Assembly (NCBI GenBank): GCA_940337035.1
Contig: CALNHX010007552.1
Span: 1 to 64,000, forward strand
DNA from: Agriotes lineatus
Taxonomy: Eukaryota; Arthropoda; Insecta; Coleoptera; Elateridae
Reading direction: 5' to 3'
Length of the DNA stretch: 64,000 bases
Position numbers and translations under genes: made by a program. Below the pieces are notes generated by a model. That model saw only the letters and a program-made list of their open reading frames with translations, did no database searches and was not told the origin of the DNA. This document shows positions 35,122 to 45,515 of the stretch, one piece after another. The first letter of the stretch is position 1, and each line of letters begins with the position of its first letter.

Positions 35122-35151
35122 TTCCCTAGAATTTCCTAAATCAATTAATGA

Positions 35152-35925
35152 TTATTTAAAAGGAACCTTAACTATAAATCTACCATCGGAACTACGTTTG
35201 GTAGTTTCATCAAAATGAATCTCACAATATTTCTCAGCTTCCGAAAAATGTGAGTTGTTAGTATCGACTTCCTCTATTTGCCAAAATCTTGTGATTTGGT
35301 CATCAATTGAATTTTGTTTTATAACATGCAAACAACTTACTGACCTATTTATCTTGGAATTAATATATAAATTGCCAGCTATAACCCAGCCGAATTGCGT
35401 GTTCTGTAATACAGGCAGATTTTGACCTAAACGTGTTTGTCCTGTACATAAAATAGACCAAAATGTATCTGAACCTAATAAGATATCAATTTTGCTTGCT
35501 ACGTTGAAGGTAGAATCTGCCAATATTAAATTATTTGGGAGATTGAGTATCACCATTCCTATCAAACGAAATCGACGGTAATCTTTCGGTAATTTTTGGT
35601 ATGACTAAACAATTAATGTTTATATTAAAATCATTATGTAGAGACATAACCGAAATATTTATTTGACTGCTTATATTTGTCTATGTTTCGCCTACACCCT
35701 TAATAACGTGATTAATCCTAGATAATTTCATTTCTAATTTGCTAGCTAAAACTGCAGTAACAAAATTGCTTTGAGAGCCGCTATCCAATAAAGCACACGG
35801 CATTTAATGAATCCCACGGCATTTAATGAATCCATTACTAGTTTTAATTTTGATTATAGCAGTTGATAAAAGCACTTGTGACGCCACTGATAATGCTGTC
35901 TTATTTTGTTCAACTACGTGACTAT
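35152..35925 (-). pseudogene. BEL/Pao aspartic protease and linker
   Basis: CALLDSGSQSNFVTAVLASK at about 35800-35740 contains the catalytic DSG; IDILLGSDTFWSIL and NTQFGWVIAGNL (35500-35380) are the conserved follow-on motifs. A 19-bp tandem duplication (GGCATTTAATGAATCC repeated, about 35798-35835) puts a stop just before the protease motif, and a frameshift lies near 35570. The frame 35565-35152 ends in an in-frame TAA. Confidence 0.83.
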
Positions 35926-36064
35926 TTACAGAAGAATTCATTCACTTATAATAATGCAGAAGACTAAAAGCCGTGTTTACACAACTAAAAGTACCATAGT
36001 TGCGTTCCACCATTTCTATTTTCGGGTTTTTGTAAACAAACTTCCCTTAACTTTTAATAGCGAT

Positions 36065-36235
36065 ATTATCACAGAATACAATTATTTATTATGCATATTT
36101 CTTGTGTTTTTTAAAACTATTGGTGACATGTGACACTCACAGGTAACACGACACACGAAAACTAATCCTGTTGACAGGTGACAAATCAAACGATTTTTTC
36201 AAAAATCTAGGAAAATTTCGATATATTGTTTGTAA
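36065..36235. repeat. Dispersed repeat R1, copy 1
   Basis: Shares GACATGTGACACTCACAGGT, AACACGAC(A/T)CACGAA and CAAAAATCTAGGAAAATTTC with 36935-37200 and 46385-46620. The family is unknown. Confidence 0.65.
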
Positions 36236-36394
36236 GGGTCCTGATATGGAACGCGTATGAATGCTATTCACTGACATGGCAAATAAATATGACTTAACTA
36301 TTGATAAAAAATAGATTTGGAAGGCGTGTCTTTAAAGTTGAGGCTACATAACCTATAAAATTTCAGATTGGCCTGGCAATAACTAATGTGTTCT

Positions 36395-36610
36395 AGCAGT
36401 GGCTACAAGTATTAATTCTGTGATAATGGTCTGCTGTGCATCAGATTGTAGTACAAAGCAAGGTAAGGGAATAGCGTTGTTCAGATTTCCCAAAAATTTG
36501 CAACAACGACATTATTGGTCTAAATTTTGCAAAAACAAGAATTGGGTTCCGACTAATGCTTCACGGTTACGCCACAAGCTGAAAGGAGTTTCATTCGTAA
36601 GTTATTTGTC
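36395..36610 (+). pseudogene. THAP zinc-finger fragment 1
   Basis: MVCCASDCSTKQGKGIALF is followed by RFPKNLQQRHYWSKFCKNK: the first Cys pair, the FP and the Trp of the C2CH THAP DNA-binding domain. The second half reads RLRHKLKGVSF where the Cys-x2-His would be expected, and the frame then runs into stops. THAP domains are common in P-element and related transposases. Confidence 0.65.
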
Positions 36611-36934
36611 CTATTATAATCCATAATGTGTGTTACAATTTATAAATTCTAGCAGGAAACCGAAGAAGCAATAGATTCGGGAGTATGTTGTGAACCAAGT
36701 AACACACGTTTCTGCAGTGCTCGGTATATTCCTTTTTTAAAATGTCGATGAAAACTAGAGCAGCTTCTTCTGTTAGTGATTGTAGTGTAGACGCTACCAA
36801 AATCGCAAAGCAAGTTGTTGCACTTCTATTGCAATCCAATGACTTTAATTCATGTAAGTCAGTGATACAGCCTTAGTAACAAAACGTGTAAGTCGGTGAT
36901 TATATTTGTTTGCTGCTTTTTCTTGACAACGGAA

Positions 36935-37200
36935 CTTAATATTATTATTAAGTTCCTAGGATAATAAAATTAGCAAAGCAAGATGCAGATTTAGACGTTT
37001 TGTTTATAATTGCAAGTGTTTATGTGACGTGTGACACTCACAGGTAACACGACTCACGAATATTAATCCTGGTGTCAGGTGAAAAACCAAACGATTTCTT
37101 TCAATAATCTAGAAAAATTTTGATAAGCAGCGGGGAAAAATATAATAAGATAACTAGGAATGTATCGCCTATTAATATTTTCGGCAGGCCTACCTCAAAT
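36935..37200. repeat. Dispersed repeat R1, copy 2
   Basis: Matches 46385-46620 along its length (CCTAGGATAATAAAATTA, TTAGACGTTTTGTTTA, GCAAGTGTTTATGTGAC, GATAAGCAGCG). Confidence 0.65.
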
Positions 37201-37249
37201 GTTAATAGCTATTAAAAGAAGCTTATAAAGCACGTACTCTGCACTCCTT

Positions 37250-37460
37250 TCCACACCACCATGAAGTAGAGTTGACGGCACGTTTTTTTTATGTGGTATC
37301 CCCAGGACACCTATTCCACATGTCACAAAGAAAGTTGTTGTCGCTGCTGTTAAAAATTGACTCCAGAACTGTGTTGAAGTGGTAATGTATCACTTAAAAT
37401 CTTATACTTTTGTTTCAAAGTGCCAATTACACGCTCCACGTGAATTCCCACATTGAAATT
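37250..37460 (-). pseudogene. DDE (HARBI1/DDE_Tnp_4-type) transposase fragment
   Basis: The minus strand encodes NVGIHVERVIGTLKQKYKIL followed by SDTLPLQ. The phrase R/GIHVERxIGxLK.(F/Y)KIL is the conserved C-terminal signature of DDE_Tnp_4 transposases of PIF/Harbinger and ISL2EU elements. Stops follow directly. Confidence 0.65.
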
Positions 37461-37477
37461 GCATATACACTATAGTT

Positions 37478-37644
37478 ACAGCACATATTACGTGCAACAG
37501 TTTTTCATGAGTGTTTGAAATTTTGATAACATTTGAAATAAACGAATTTCATAGTTGCCGCAGTGGCATCTATGAAATTAATTTATTTCAAACGTTACCA
37601 ACATTTTAAACACATGAAAAAGCGATGCACGTAATATGTGCTGT
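37478..37644. repeat. Hairpin MITE
   Basis: Arms of about 75 bases: ACAGCACATATTACGTGCA to AATTTCATAG, then the complement CTATGAAATT to GCACGTAATATGTGCTGT. Confidence 0.75.
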
Positions 37645-38253
37645 AAGGAGATAAAAAAATCACAATGTATATATTTATTTTTATAATGAATAATCATTAC
37701 ATTTTGACTGCTACTATTTGGCACTCACTCCAGTGACTCCTGTAATAAAATAATTTATTATTAGGTAATTTAATACTAATTTTTTAATACTTACTACCAC
37801 TAATTCTTCTTCCACTACCAATAACTCCTCTTCCACTACAGTAGAATTGTTCTGCAAATTTTGAACAACATGGCAAATTAGTTGTTATAGATGTGATAGT
37901 TCTCCACAGGAGATAAGATTGAGATGACAAATTGCAATAAAATTGGGAATTAATTAAATTGCTCAATTTATTTAAAATAGTGATATTTAATAAAACATAT
38001 TATTTTTAATATTAAGAACTAAAGTAAATACTTACAATTAAGAAATGTTTTAAAATACTTTGTAAATGCGATGAAATTAATTAGTTTTGAAAACTAAAAA
38101 ATTTTAATACGAGTTTGGTTGAAATGTTTGTTTGAACATTTACTAGAAAAGTTCGGTTCAAAAAAAGTATGGTTCACACAGCCCTACATACAGGGTGCTC
38201 AAAGTTAAAGCTACGATTTCGACTATATTAGCATTTGTAGTACTGTTCACGTA

Positions 38254-38435
38254 GATTACGATGGCAAAAACAGAAAAACAATTGAGCATCAAACTTTGAG
38301 TTATTCGCAAAATTAACATTTTTTGAAATGGAACAACTTATTCCATAGGTGTATTTACAATAAGTAATTTTTAATTTTTGTGAATAATTTGAAAATCTGA
38401 TAATCAATTGTTTTTCTGTTTTCGCCATTGTGATC
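38254..38435. repeat. Inverted-repeat MITE
   Basis: The left arm GATTACGATGGCAAAAACAG then AAAAACAATTGA pairs with the right arm TCAATTGTTTTTCTG then TTTTCGCCATTGTGATC. The stretch just outside begins ACAGGGTGCTC, so the element may extend further left. Confidence 0.65.
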
Positions 38436-38723
38436 TATAGGGCATTCAGTAAACACAAAAACAGTTTAATTTTTTTTGCTAGATGCTAGATAAATGTCAC
38501 CCTTAACCTATTTGTTTTAGTAACTTTTTGTAAGTACATTTGAAGACAAAGATGCATTTTGGAAGTACACTCATGAACTTTTGGAAATCAAAGGCCACTC
38601 ACTTTGTATTTTTATGTTTACTGAACAGAGTATACGTGAGTTATACTACAGATTTGCTAATTTAATCGAAATATTGATAGTAAAAAATAATTTATTATAA
38701 CCAACTATTTAATCAAATTTACA

Positions 38724-39455
38724 CTAATTATTTAATCTTACCGCTTGCTTCTTTTTTTTGGCTCTCTGACGAGCCAAAGCTTTTGCTCGATTGGCAGCTA
38801 TCTGCTGCCCCATGTCAACTACCTTCCTCAAAGAAAATTCTCTGGTATTCCCACACCCCTCGCAATATTTTTGGAAATCTAAATTGAAAAAGGGAGTAGT
38901 CAAATTAATTCCGCAAGAAGTCAAACTTTTGAATTTTCTTTCTTTAATTAGGATAGTCGATTACTTAGTGAATAATCAAAATGACGAATGATTATATTTT
39001 TAAAGATGGATGCCTAACAGTAAATTGTAATACATACCACAGATCAGAAAATTGCACTCGCAACAACGTATCACGGTGCAGGTACGGATGTCGTATTGCC
39101 CCACCGGAAAATGTAATTTGCAGGAGGGACATATCTCTAAAAAAAAAATTTGTAATTTAACTAATCAAGTTTACTTTCAAACATAAGGTTCCGTAACTTT
39201 GTCCAAAATGCGCTTACAGACAAGAGGTAAATAACAAATTAAAACTCACGCAACTGAAGAATTCTCCGACTATGAATCCTTACTCCACACTCACAACAAA
39301 ATCTATTAGGATTTTATAAACAAATAAAGAGTATTTTTAATAAATATTATACACCAAGTGAATTAAGGTTTTTGTTTGATGAACCATTTGTTTAAGCCAA
39401 TCAGGTATTTTTTTGTAAAAAAAGTAGGTAATAAAATGGACATTTTACTTACCAT
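38724..39455 (-). CDS. Possible spliced Cys-rich, basic-tailed small protein (unknown)
   Basis: Minus-strand exon model: 39455-39453 (ATG|GTAAGT), 39289-39250 (acceptor TTGTGAG; donor GTGAGT), 39136-39038 (acceptor after a run of nine T; donor GTATGT) and 38878-38724 (acceptor TTCAATTTAG, stop TAA). All phases agree and give about 97 residues. The middle exon encodes ICPSCKLHFPVGQYDIRTC then TVIRCCECNFLIC, with CxxC-type pairs that suggest zinc binding. The last exon encodes FQKYCEGCGNTREFSLRKVV and a basic tail (ANRAKALARQRAKKKKQ) suggesting nucleic-acid contact. A longer second exon from 39302 would add FCCECG but needs a different upstream exon. I do not recognise the family. It lies inside foreign DNA within the BEL/Pao element, so it may be a captured gene or a transposon gene. 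Confidence 0.45.
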
Positions 39456-40431
39456 GTTGATTCACACACCACTAAGAACAACGCAAAATGAATAACTACA
39501 AAGGCCACGGGTGACTGTTGAATGACAATGCTAACTAGCAATTACTGAATTTTCAGTTCCGTTTTATCAAGAAAACTGTAGACGGTTCTAAAATTTCCCC
39601 GTAGGCCAGTACCTTGCTGGACAAATGAGTATTGTAAATGTATGTTTTGGCAGGACAATTGGACTGGACAATAAATTCTGCAAGTAATGACGGCTAGAAT
39701 ACCAGAATTCAAGGAAGAGATCGAAGACCTGATGCTGTAAGTAAAAACCGCATGTCAACAAATTGCAAATAACGGTTATGCGGGGAAGGAACTTTGTGTC
39801 GGATCCCTTTATTAAGGGCAACCGCCTCCGTAATCTGTGAGAAGCTTAAATAAACCGTCTTAAAATAAATATACAACTACATAGTAAATAAAAAGAGAGA
39901 AAGATGAATGGTTCCCGACACCGAAAGGTAAAAGATGCTACGAAATAAAAATATGAAGGAACTTTTTAATTTAAAAACAATATTTTAACAAACACTTGAA
40001 ATAAGTAACCGAATAATAGAACACTGCAGTTTAAATTGAAACTAAATGAATTAATAACAGATTCATCCATTTTCAAGTAAGGTCTATTCTATAATGTATA
40101 ATGGTTATTTATATTTATACAGTACAGTAAACATTGCGCTTCCATACTTTGACCAAAATTATTTAACAAGATATTTTTGTCAGCTACAAGGAAAAATTGC
40201 ATGTTCAACACATTGGAACATTCCACGTAAAACTTTTACATTTGCTGGAAAACTCTCACTTTTCTTAACTTGTAGAACAATCTGCTATTAATTCACTAGC
40301 GATTTAAGATGAAAATTAACTCGCTAGCATATAAACATTATAAACAGTTACTTATGGTTGCTATTATAGAGATAATAATAATAATGCCAGTTTAAAATGT
40401 ATTATGTATGGATGTATAATCGATAACCTCG
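39456..40431. other. Unassigned AT-rich DNA in the BEL/Pao insertion
   Basis: Presumably includes the 5' flank of the Cys-rich gene model. No other feature was recognised; open frames are 60-77 codons and unremarkable. Confidence 0.5.
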
Positions 40432-41303
40432 TTTTACCTTGCGGTGTAGAGGCTGGTGCTTTATGTGCTTGCATCTGGCGGTACAATGCTCAACTTGCCC
40501 CGGATTCGGGATACAAAGTTGAACCGCGCCTTTTAATGCTTGCACAGCACCCATTGTGTGAGGTGTCTGTGTGTATTATGTTGACTTTGTTACTCTATCT
40601 CTTAGGTCTGTGGTTCTGAGTAGAGCACAGTTAACCCGGGGAGTGGTCGCGCTATGGTCGATTCAACCGCACATTTTAACAAATTGCTGTAGCTTTCTAA
40701 TGCAGCTCCTTTGCGACTTGAACTTTTAAAAATTCACCTAAAATGCAGTTTTGCTATTTTTAGTGACATTTCAGCACATTTAAAAAAAATTAAAACCGTT
40801 TTTTTGTTAATGCGGTTGATCTAACGTAACTCAATTATTTTTTCATTTATCTGGTATTATAAATGAATGTTACGCTGTAAAATCGTTTATTATGCTTTCC
40901 TAATAAAGTGCAAGAGAAATGTTATAGTTATTATCGATATAAGGCCGTTAGTAGGCATCTAACAAACGAGAATAAATTTGTGGTCGATGCCTTCAGGCCG
41001 ATGCTAATGAGTTCATCTGAGCCATGGCCATGGCTGTTATAAGGAACTTTTCAGTCAGGTTGACAGTTCTGTTATTAACAAATAACAAGTAGGTGTTATG
41101 AAAAAGATTTTTATTAATTTACATAAATTCTGTTAAAAAAACTAACTGATGCTGAACCGACCGGGGCGCGATCATTAACGGAAGTTTAGGACGCGCGACT
41201 ACACCCGGGTTAATTTGGTGCCCAACTGTGAATGGTCTCACCGAGCCCGGTTCAAATCGCTTAATGCAAGGCAAGCGCTTACCCATCTGCGCTACTTGGC
41301 TTC
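40432..41303 (-). mobile_element. tRNA-derived SINE, family A, split by a piggyBac-like element
   Basis: On the minus strand the head at 41303-41214 reads GAAGCCAAGTAGCGCAGATG, with an A box (TAGCGCAGATGGGTAAGC), then GATTTGAACCGGGC in the B-box position. The body resumes at 40630 and ends near 40432 (ACCGCAAGGTAAAA). Without the insertion the SINE is about 300 bp and matches 28996-29312. Confidence 0.8.
40635..41209. mobile_element. piggyBac-like non-autonomous element (575 bp)
   Basis: TTAA target duplications at 40631-40634 and 41210-41213 flank ends starting with CCC: CCCGGGGAGTGGTCGCGC on the left and CCCGGGTGTAGTCGCGC inverted on the right. TTAA plus CCC termini are the signature of piggyBac. 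No ORF is present. Confidence 0.83.
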
Positions 41304-41750
41304 TTGTGTTTAAAATGACAAAGAAATAATAATTAATCAGTTATTTAACAATATCAGTAACGGTGTAACTGGAGACTTGAGTTACCGCATTTATATTTTT
41401 ATGACGTTCAACGCCTCAACGGCTTAAATCTGAAAAGAAACAGATTGCAGACAGCTGAAAATTATTTCGCTGGCGCAAATAATTCTCACATATAATCTCA
41501 TAAGAGCATTAATTCTTTCCGGAATTTTTTTTTTGACTGCGTTCCAACAACGTCGTATTAATTAGGACGCCTTTCAGGGGCGAGCGTTTCCTTTCCAAAG
41601 ACTTTATACATTTGAAAATATATTTTTTGGAACTGTTCCTTACTGCCAATCTCTAGCGTGCTTTTAAAGTTTTATTTAGTGCAACAAAAGTTATTAAATT
41701 CGTCCTACATTTTAAATGCGGCATATGCCGCGGGTTTCAGCTAGTTTGAT
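41304..41750. other. Unassigned DNA between the SINE and gag
   Basis: No gene recognised. This is the right margin of the insertion into the BEL/Pao element. Confidence 0.5.
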
Positions 41751-43102
41751 AACAATGAAGCATCCTGTGTACCTGCCACGGGTTTGGCAAAGTGGTTCCC
41801 GAAGAGAAAACAATTTCCGAAGTACTGGAATTTTTTAGGCTAACAGAACCGTTATGCTCCAAGTGCAACAAAGAATTATGGGGTTTATTGCATTTAAAAC
41901 ATTTGCGAACGGGACAGTTCCACGAAGGATGAGCCGCCCGTAATCAATTCAGGCAAATTTTAAGTTTCTTGACAGCTGCAATTCTGGCGACTATACTTAA
42001 TTTTAGAAACAAATCGCATTTGTAAATTGGGTGATTTTGATGCCAATAGTAACATTTTAGATTATTTGCACTAAAGACGAAACTATTTGTTGGAATTTTT
42101 TTATAATTTGCTTGATTAAATTGACCCCTGTGTTACTCCATTTTATGAATTTCAAGTTTTTCTAAAATGTCGCACTTTGATTTCAGAAATTTATTCATAT
42201 CTGACATGCATGGCAATTCGTTTTCATATTTATACGATTCCCAGTCGCGGCGTGTAACTAAATCAAATTTATTGGTTAATATATATATTATTAATCGATC
42301 CCAATGCTCTGTTTGTTCACCTAGCGTTTTTAAGGAACGTAACTGTTTAGTGACTATCAAATAATTTCCTAAGTTTGATATGAGATTCCTTATTAATAAC
42401 AGGATAGTCAAAAATTACCTTAATGTGATTGTGAATCATTAATTGTTTATTCTTATATCTGTCTATTAAGAGCTGCCATGCATTTTTATAATTGGCTGCA
42501 GATACCTGAATATTTTTAATTATTTCTGCTGCATCCCGTTCAAGAGAAGACCGTAAGTAATAAAACTTCTGAATTTCCGATAAAGATTCATTGCTATCAA
42601 CAAGAGCCTTGAATGCATCCCTAAATTCCAACCAGCCATGATATTGACCACTGAAATTAGCTAATTTTATATGTGGCAATTATATTGAATTATTATTATT
42701 AGATGCACCGAACCTGTTCATGACACTATGAATTGACCCTGGACTTGAATTATGCGTTTTATTAGATTCATAACGTGTACATAATGCCTTTATATCTCCT
42801 ACAATACTAAAATATGCATTTTCAAACTGTTTCCGCTCAATCTCATGATTTTCTGACTGTTCAAGCAATTCAATTTGGTATTGAACTTCATTAAATTCAT
42901 CCCATAAAGGTTCAGTTTTTTCTAGCCTATGATTTAATTGAGCAGTAATACTTTCAGATACTGAATCCTTATCAACATTGTCAAAATACGTCCTTAGGCG
43001 TGTTACGTTGGCTTTAATTATTCCGCGCCTAGCCTTTAATGAATAAATCGTAACCCTGTTTTCGGCCATTACTGAAGCAGATTGAGCACGAGTTATAACC
43101 AA
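41750..43102 (-). pseudogene. gag: BEL/Pao gag, broken
   Basis: Frame 43102-42680 starts MVITRAQSASVMAENRV and is helical (140 residues). One in-frame TAA is followed, in the same frame, by a DUF1759-type gag domain (42679-42347: LANFSGQYHGWLEFRDAF, IQKFYYLRSSLERDAAEII). A frameshift near 42400 leads to 42411-42133. The nucleocapsid region at about 41960-41870 reads CFKCNKPHNSLLHLE after WNCPVRK; its upstream zinc-ligand position reads ICLN-stop-LRAAHP, a TGA where a Cys codon would be expected. The protein packages the element RNA. The frame stops making sense at about 41755, where foreign DNA begins. Confidence 0.85.
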
Positions 43103-43321
43103 ATGGATAATTTTGGGGTAAAATTAGGAAAGGATTATCAAACTTACGGACTGGAGGACCGTCGGACAGGCAATTGTAGCTGCTGTTTTCCGCTCCCCGC
43201 CGTGGAACACCAGACCCTGGTGGAATGGACAGACGCCTGTGGTTGCTGCCTCCGATGTTCCAAATTATTAATCTACTTAACCCAGCGTCCGGCTCCTTAT
43301 TATTGCACTAATGTCTTCTAT

Positions 43322-43338
43322 CCGGCTCGAAGGACCAA
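43322..43338 (-). promoter_or_regulatory. Primer-binding site of the BEL/Pao element
   Basis: TTGGTCCTTCGAGCCGG directly follows the 5' LTR on the minus strand, where tRNA priming of minus-strand DNA synthesis occurs. This sequence is familiar from BEL/Pao elements of arthropods. Confidence 0.75.
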
Positions 43339-43521
43339 TGTTTCGGCCAATGAGGCCAATAATAACAAACTTTAAAGTGGACTGTATATTTATTTTAAAA
43401 TCCATTCCTTCTTCCCTCGTACATGGCAAAAAACTCGACTCCTCTTCACAAGCAAGCGCCCTTACCCAAGCGCACTTACCCCCAACCCTCAAGTATTTAC
43501 AAAGGCAGTCATGCGCAAACA
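43339..43521 (-). repeat. BEL/Pao 5' LTR
   Basis: Minus-strand start TGTTTGCGCATGACTGCC, end CATTGGCCGAAACA, followed immediately by the primer-binding-site sequence TTGGTCCTTCGAGCCGG. Confidence 0.9.
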
Positions 43522-43572
43522 GTTACTAAAAGCTAATATTTATGTAAAGGTTTATGTAAAATATAATATATA

Positions 43573-44540
43573 CAGGGTGTTTACGGTCTTCTCTGTATCC
43601 TATTAAGAAACGATAGTACACCTCAAATAAAATCGATAGACGTAATACGCCTTGGTAAAAGTTGTCTAGCAATAATTAAAAGCGAGATAATAATGCTTTT
43701 AGTTTTTACATTAAATGATCAATTTGTTTTAAAATCTAGCAATCTGCTACTTAATCAGTATTGACCAAGTGTTATTAAGCTTGTTTATTTGACAGGTAAA
43801 TTTGTCATCAATAATTAACATTTATCTACTAGCAACATCATATTGTACATTTTCGTCATAGAAACAAAATATGAAAAGCTACTCATAACTCCCAAGGGAC
43901 TTGTCAAATTATTTCTCCCTCAAACTCATTGTAACAATGCAACTACAATTAACGTCTTAGCAACCATACAATGAGGCAATCATTGATGTTACTTACATAT
44001 TCTAATTTTAAATGTCATTATGGCATTTAGAAATTTCATACTATTTTACGAATATGATAGTAGATAAAATATTGTATTCACCACGGGAGATATTCATGTT
44101 TTTTACCTTCGGTTGACTTACAGACCTCGGGCCAGAGCCCTCGGTCTGTAACACATGTCAACCTCAGGGAAAAACATATTCATATCTCCCTTAATGCATA
44201 AATATCTATTACTATCACCTTTGTTTGATTAAAAATTATTATTTTTATCTCCGCAACCGGGTGCAAGCAGCAGCGGCGGAACTTTGTCAACAAGGTTTGG
44301 TCCTTGCAGAGTATAAAGCGTCCTGGGTACGCTGAGTCAGACTTTGTATACAACATGGTGATAACTCTTTGTAGTGAAAAATGCTGATTAAGTAGTAGAT
44401 TACTAATTTGATTGTAAAAACTAAAATAATTATTATCTCGCTTATTGGACAACTTTTATTAAGGCGTTTTAAGGTGCATCGAATTCTTTTAAGGTGTACA
44501 ATCGCTATTTAAAAGGATACAGAGAAGACCGTAAACACTG
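43573..44540. mobile_element. Mariner-type MITE with long inverted repeats (968 bp)
   Basis: TA duplications flank termini CAGGGTGTTTACGG and, inverted, CAGTGTTTACGG. Inverted similarity runs for more than 100 bases (TCTTCTCTGTATCC, GGTAAAAGTTGTC, GCGAGATAATAAT regions). It encloses a second hairpin at 44085-44190 and no transposase. Confidence 0.8.
44085..44190. repeat. Nested hairpin MITE
   Basis: GGGAGATATTCATGTTTTT, GGTTGACTTACAGACC and GGGCC pair with the complement ending AAAACATATTCATATCTCCC. Confidence 0.7.
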
Positions 44541-45515
44541 TATTATATAACGTTCGACGTGCCAGTAAAATTGTTTTTTCGACTACCATTTCCTAAATGA
44601 GGCTATTATTTGACATTTTGATATGTCAAAAGCATGTTGTTATTGCATACTATGCAATAATAAACATTATACACCAAGTGAATTAAACATATGTTTATTC
44701 ACGAAAAGATGTTGACCTCACGAGCACGTAGTGTGAGTGAGATCGTATCTTTGAGTTAATAAATGTTTAATTCACGTGGCGTATATATGTTTTTATTCAA
44801 TTTCGACGAGATGTTGAGTAAAAAATTTAAAAATATTTAAATGCAGATATAAATTTGCCCATTCATCGTCGATTTGATCTAAATTTTAGTAATTATATAT
44901 TACACACTACAAAGAGAAAGAATAATTGAAAATAAAAATATGTTGTTCTTCATTGAAACTTTTTTTAATTCCCTAGCGAATTAAACTTTTTTAATTCTCT
45001 AGTGACTTGAAACACTTTTATTTCACTTGTGAATCATAGACTGTTTATGAAGGTTGCTATGGAGTTAATAATGTCACTCGTATGACCGTTCAAGTACTCG
45101 CTAACGCTCGCACTGAAACTAGCCATACTTGTTCAGTAAAACATCATTTTCTAAACTAATAATACTCTATAGTGTAGAAAGATTGCATGCTTTATGATGC
45201 AAGGCACTTTTCTGAATAACTGTGCAGTGCATCAATAGTATTTTACTTTTTACACAAAAAATGAGTTTAACAAAACAACTAAAAAAGCATAAAATAGTTA
45301 TTTAACAAACAAGTATGTTAATGAGAACGATTAATAGGTAATCGAGACATCTTAACGCGCCAGCACGTTAATTGATCCCCGATTAACATACGAGATAGTT
45401 ACAATATTTTTAAATTTTTTATTAATTTGAAGAAACTCTAATTTTATTCCACGAAAAGAATTTAACACTTAAAGTTTTGACATTAATGGTACCGGGTGAC
45501 CATAAATGGTTGGCA
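44541..45515. other. Intergenic region, nothing recognised
   Basis: AT-rich DNA. The phrase ATTATACACCAAGTGAATTA (about 44666) also occurs at about 39349, so part of this is a low-copy repeat. No gene was seen. Confidence 0.5.

Larger units (their letters stand above)
35930..41750. other. Foreign DNA inserted between gag and protease of the BEL/Pao element
   Basis: The BEL/Pao coding sense stops near 41755 (gag) and resumes near 35925 (protease). Between them lie dispersed repeats, a THAP-domain fragment, a DDE transposase fragment, hairpin MITEs, a possible spliced Cys-rich gene and a SINE carrying a piggyBac-like element. More than one insertion is likely; I could not find a single TSD for the block. 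Confidence 0.8.
32936..43521 (-). mobile_element. BEL/Pao LTR retrotransposon, complete ends, internally deleted and carrying nested insertions
   Basis: Near-identical LTRs lie at 43339-43521 (5' LTR) and 32936-33113 (3' LTR), flanked by a perfect 5-bp TSD GTTAC at 32931-32935 and 43522-43526. On the minus strand the order is LTR, TTGGTCCTTCGAGCCGG (primer-binding-site position, typical of BEL/Pao), gag, protease, a stub of reverse transcriptase, integrase, a C-terminal DUF5641-type domain, LTR. Five-bp TSDs and this domain order identify the superfamily. About 5.8 kb of unrelated DNA splits gag from protease, and most of the reverse transcriptase and RNase H is deleted, so it is non-autonomous. 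Confidence 0.93.
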
